DNA from: Notolepis coatsorum
Lineage: Eukaryota > Chordata > Actinopteri > Aulopiformes > Paralepididae
Direction of reading: 5' to 3'
NCBI GenBank assembly: GCA_963971535.1
Contig: OZ020592.1
Location: 127,968,166-128,032,165 of the forward strand
Length of the DNA: 64,000 bases
Shown: positions 61,400-64,000 of the stretch, one piece after another
Position numbering within the stretch: position 1 is the stretch's first letter
Layout of the letters: each line of letters starts with the position of its first letter
Made by a program: the position numbers and the translations under genes
Notes under the pieces: generated by a model
The model's database searches: none
Told to the model about the DNA's origin: nothing
The model's input: only the letters and a program-made list of their open reading frames with translations

Positions 61400-62383
61400 G
61401 TGGAGATTCCGCCAGCTGCACACATGCTGGAGATCAACTGTGCCCCCCCAACAAGATATGAGGTGAAAAAGGCTATCAATGCATTGCGACGTGACAAGGC
61501 AGCAGGGCCAGATGACATTCCAGCAGAAGCTTTAAAGGCAGACGTTGAAACCTCAGCCACCATGCTACACCAGCTGATCAAAAGGATCTGGGAGAAAGAA
61601 GGAAATGTACCAACAGACTGGAAGGACGGGCTCATTGCTATTATACCCAAGAAAGGAGACCTTAAGAACTGCAACAACTATCGTGGGATTATGTTGCTCT
61701 CAACACCAGGCAAAGTTTTCAACCGCATTATCTTGGACAGACTACGAAAAGGGGTCGATGATGAACTGAGAGAAAACCAAGCCGGTTTCAGGAACGGTAG
61801 ATCGTGCACTGACCAAATTGCCACCCTCAGGATCATCATCGAGCAATCCATAGAATGGCACGCACCTGTCTATGTCAATTTCATAGATTTTGAAAAGGCA
61901 TTCGATAGTGTAGACCGCGAGCTGCTTTGGAAACTCATGGCACACTATGGAATCCCTAAAAAATACATCAGCATAATCAAGAACATGTATCAGGACATGA
62001 AATGCCAAGTGTTACATAACGGATGTGCACAAGAACACTTCAAAGTGCTCACCGGTGAGAAACAGGGCTGCCTACTTTCCCCCTTCCTCTTCCTCCTATG
62101 CATCGACTGGATCATGAGGCAAACCACAACCAATAAAAAGACTGGCATCCAGTGGAGTCTAACGGAGCACCTCGAAGACCTGGACTTTGCGGATGACATC
62201 GCACTACTCTCACACAACCATCAACAGATGCAAGACAAAACCCAGCTGCTAGAAACAACTGCAGCTGGACTTGGGCTCAAAATAAATGGACAAAAAACTC
62301 AAGTAATCAGAGTCAATAATAAAAGCACAAACCCCATAACCATCGGGGGCCAGACACTGGAAGAGGTTGACAAATTCACATAA
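61400..62383 (+). CDS. RTE-like LINE: reverse transcriptase
   Basis: The frame is open from about 61285. Motifs: A-I-N-A-L-R-R-D-K-A-A-G-P-D-D-I-P-A-E (61460-61520), I-I-P-K-K-G-D, N-Y-R-G-I-M-L-L, Q-A-G-F-R-N-G-R-S-C-T-D-Q-I (61780-61820), F-I-D-F-E-K-A-F-D-S-V-D-R (motif A, 61880), G-E-K-Q-G-C-L-L-S-P-F-L-F (motif B, 62055), D-F-A-D-D-I-A-L-L (motif C, 62185), then K-T-Q-V-I-R-V. All three catalytic aspartates are in place. A stop TAA at 62381-62383 replaces what should be the Y of F-x-Y-L-G-S; the same frame resumes at 62384. It copies element RNA at the nicked target. Confidence 0.85.
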   Translation: MEIPPAAHMLEINCAPPTRYEVKKAINALRRDKAAGPDDIPAEALKADVETSATMLHQLIKRIWEKEGNVPTDWKDGLIAIIPKKGDLKNCNNYRGIMLLSTPGKVFNRIILDRLRKGVDDELRENQAGFRNGRSCTDQIATLRIIIEQSIEWHAPVYVNFIDFEKAFDSVDRELLWKLMAHYGIPKKYISIIKNMYQDMKCQVLHNGCAQEHFKVLTGEKQGCLLSPFLFLLCIDWIMRQTTTNKKTGIQWSLTEHLEDLDFADDIALLSHNHQQMQDKTQLLETTAAGLGLKINGQKTQVIRVNNKSTNPITIGGQTLEEVDKFT

Positions 62384-62938
62384 TTGGGTAGTGTTATAGC
62401 TGTTGATGGCAGGACTGAGGAAGACGTAAGGGCAAGAATAGGAAAAGCAAGAGCAACATTCAACAAGATATGGAAAACCCGAAACATCAAACTCAACACC
62501 AAGCTCAAAATCTTCAACTCCAATGTCAAATCCATTCTGCTATATGGCTCTGAAACCTGGAAAACCACCACTAATATCAACAATAAACTGCAGACCTTCA
62601 TCAACCATTGTCTGAGACGTATCCTCAGGATCTTCTGGCCAAACACAATCACCAACATCAAGCTGTGGGAATGCACCAAGCAAGAATCAGTGGAGGTCCA
62701 GCTGACCAGGAGAAAATGGAGCTGGATTGGGCACACACTTCGAAGACACAAAACCGCAATAACCAAACAGGCATTAACCTGGAACCCACAAGGCAAGCGA
62801 GGCAGAGGAAGACCCAAAAACACCTGGAGAAGAGACACTGAGCAGGAACTCAAGACAAGGGGACTGACGTGGAAACAGCTGGAGAGGATGGCGGGGGTGG
62901 AAACTTTTCATCAATGGCCTATGTTCCGAAAGGAATAA
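62384..62938 (+). CDS. RTE-like LINE: C-terminal domain after a single in-frame stop
   Basis: This is in the same frame as the reverse transcriptase. It opens L-G-S-V-I-A-V-D-G after the stop and contains S-I-L-L-Y-G-S-E-T-W, L-R-R-I-L-R-I-F-W-P, W-S-W-I-G-H-T-L-R-R, then G-R-G-R-P-K-N-T-W-R-R-D, L-T-W-K-Q-L-E-R-M-A and a natural stop at 62936-62938. These blocks are the usual C-terminus of RTE-type polyproteins. The stop at 62381-62383 is the only thing separating it from the reverse transcriptase. Confidence 0.8.
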   Translation: MGSVIAVDGRTEEDVRARIGKARATFNKIWKTRNIKLNTKLKIFNSNVKSILLYGSETWKTTTNINNKLQTFINHCLRRILRIFWPNTITNIKLWECTKQESVEVQLTRRKWSWIGHTLRRHKTAITKQALTWNPQGKRGRGRPKNTWRRDTEQELKTRGLTWKQLERMAGVETFHQWPMFRKE

Positions 62939-62971
62939 AAAGGCCTAAGTAAGTAAAAGTAAGTATGTTCT

Positions 62972-63147
62972 GCGACTGAGGTCCCACTCTCTGACATCAA
63001 GTCATAATAATCCATATCCAAATCCAAATATCCATATCTGTCTGTATACCTGCCTATAATTCTTCTATATACCTACTATACACCTGCATATAACCAGTAT
63101 AACTCAGTATGATAGCATGTACAATAATGCTGTATGTATATATATAT
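62972..63147. other. AT-rich spacer
   Basis: Short (TA)n at 63135-63151. Nothing else recognised. Confidence 0.4.
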
Positions 63148-64000
63148 ATATATTTTTTTTTTTTCAAAACTGTTTATTGAAGTTTTTTCGTTGCAATATA
63201 AGATGAGCACAAGGTCAAATTGTACACATATATGCCAGACGTATTGCACATATCTACATATAAGTAGTCAAAATATAGGTCTGTTGAATGTAGACAATAT
63301 ACATATTGCACATAGCTACATATAATTAGTCAAAATATAGGTCTGTTGGATAAACAATATACCTATTGCACAAAGCTATGTATAAATAGACAAAATATAG
63401 GTCTGTTGAATGTAAATAATATACATATTGCACAAAGCTACGTATAAGTAGTCAAAGTATAGGTCTGTTGAATATATAGACTAAAGCGAGTACACCACAA
63501 AATAAATATAGATATTGTTTCGGACATACAGTCAATTAAACAGATGTGTACACTCAGGACAAGGACTGTACAGCAGAAATAGAGGAATGGAACACTTTTT
63601 TTTTTTTTAAGTGAGAAGATAGACATCAGGTTACATTTGCACATGTATATAGGTCAATCGACTGGACAGTGCTAGGCTAGGAGTGAGCATTATTTATGGG
63701 GGGGTCGATTGAACCTTGTTCTCCAACATAAGTAAAGAAACGACCCCATGTTTTATAAAATCTAGCTGTAGAACCCCTTATGACACACCTTATTTTCTCC
63801 ATCTTAAGGAAGTGCAAAATATCCCTGAGCCACATAGAGTGAGATAGAGGAGTGGGTGACTTCCAATGCAGTAAAATGAGGCGTCTAGCCAGGAGAGTAA
63901 CAAATGCCACCAGGTCAGCTTTATATCGTGGCAGAGACAGGGTAGTAGGGGAGATAGAGACACCAAAGCAAGCAGTTATGGCAGTCGGGCTGATTGGGAT
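63148..64000 (-). mobile_element. L1/Tx1-type LINE 3' end, continuing beyond the window
   Basis: Minus-strand text from 63910 to 63680 reads L-L-A-R-R-L-I-L-L-H-W-K-S-P-T-P, W-L-R-D-I-L-H-F-L-K-M-E-K-I-R and R-F-Y-K-T-W-G-R-F-F. This is the last conserved block of L1-type ORF2. The 3' untranslated region follows, with a 60-bp tandem repeat (63240-63480), and the element ends at an oligo-T tract (63152-63163), the poly-A of the minus strand. The 5' part lies past 64000. Confidence 0.82.
63240..63480. repeat. 60-bp tandem repeat in L1 3' untranslated region, about four units
   Basis: Each unit has GTCAAAATATAGGTCTGTTG, then AATATACATATTGCACA and AGCTACATATAA, with a few changes per unit. Confidence 0.9.

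Larger units (their letters stand above)
59790..62961 (+). mobile_element. Apparently full-length RTE-like LINE with 10-bp TSD
   Basis: AGTATGTTCT flanks both sides (59780-59789 and 62962-62971). A 5' leader of about 260 bases is followed by a single endonuclease-reverse transcriptase coding region (about 60055-62938). The element ends in a short AAGT-type tail at 62947-62964, as RTE elements often do in place of poly-A. The domain set without ORF1 and the C-terminal G-R-G-R-P-K-N-T-W-R-R-D motif point to an RTE or related clade; the exact clade is uncertain. Lesions I can see: a frame change just before the first endonuclease motif, one between endonuclease and reverse transcriptase, and one in-frame stop. 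It is the best-preserved LINE in the window. Confidence 0.85.

Overview
This window looks like intergenic heterochromatin-like DNA from a ray-finned (teleost) fish. The evidence is the element mix: Tol2-like hAT ends, teleost tRNA-derived SINEs, TTAA-flanked piggyBac-like non-autonomous elements, DIRS-type retroelements, L1/Tx1, L2-like, CR1/Rex1-like and RTE-like LINEs, and very long (CT)n, (TTA)n, (GAAA)n and (CACG)n arrays. I find no convincing host protein-coding gene, no tRNA or functional rRNA gene, and no CRISPR. Nearly every open frame belongs to a transposable element or to a microsatellite. The only faint host-like signal is an RFX X-box plus a perfect-Kozak 51-codon frame near 4.3-4.6 kb.

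Layout. 0-9.5 kb: a Gypsy-like pol fragment, hAT and LINE scraps, long simple repeats, miniature piggyBac-like palindromes, a 0.9 kb piggyBac-like element, a Tol2-like MITE with an exact 8-bp TSD, and a reverse-strand L1 with a SINE near its middle. 9.5-15.1 kb: a 5.3 kb DIRS-architecture element (copy A1) carrying two 5S-rRNA-derived modules, sitting in a foldback; then a SINE with a 17-bp TSD. 16.9-23.7 kb: one 6.8 kb hAT element with perfect 8-bp TSD containing a roughly 100-unit minisatellite, a LINE fragment, candidate transposase exons and a second hAT nested in a presumed intron. 24.8-29.5 kb: an L1 ORF1 scrap, then a LINE whose coding end has expanded into about 25 tandem 60/66-bp units and has been hit by another hAT. 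30.0-35.6 kb: a DIRS retrotransposon (family B) with recognisable reverse transcriptase, RNase H and tyrosine recombinase remains. 37.0-39.0 kb: a second copy of the piggyBac-like element, split by a LINE. 39.7-42.3 kb: an L2-like LINE whose reverse transcriptase is open except for a SINE with a 16-bp TSD. 43.2-50.4 kb: palindromes, an L1 3' end split by a 2.3 kb hAT, and a Harbinger-like end. 50.4-59.3 kb: an L1 split by DIRS copy A2, which is itself split by a hAT MITE. 59.8-63.0 kb: an apparently full-length RTE-like LINE with a 10-bp TSD and only a few lesions. 63.1-64.0 kb: the 3' end of another L1.

The elements do not form a pathway. They form a stratigraphy in which exact target-site duplications give the order of events. 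The most unusual item is the DIRS-like family A. Both copies lack any recognisable DIRS coding region, both carry a 115-nt 5S-rRNA-derived module with an intact internal-promoter-like box, and each copy shows matching private changes at its left terminus, right terminus and internal complementary region. All calls were made by eye; no alignments or database searches were run.
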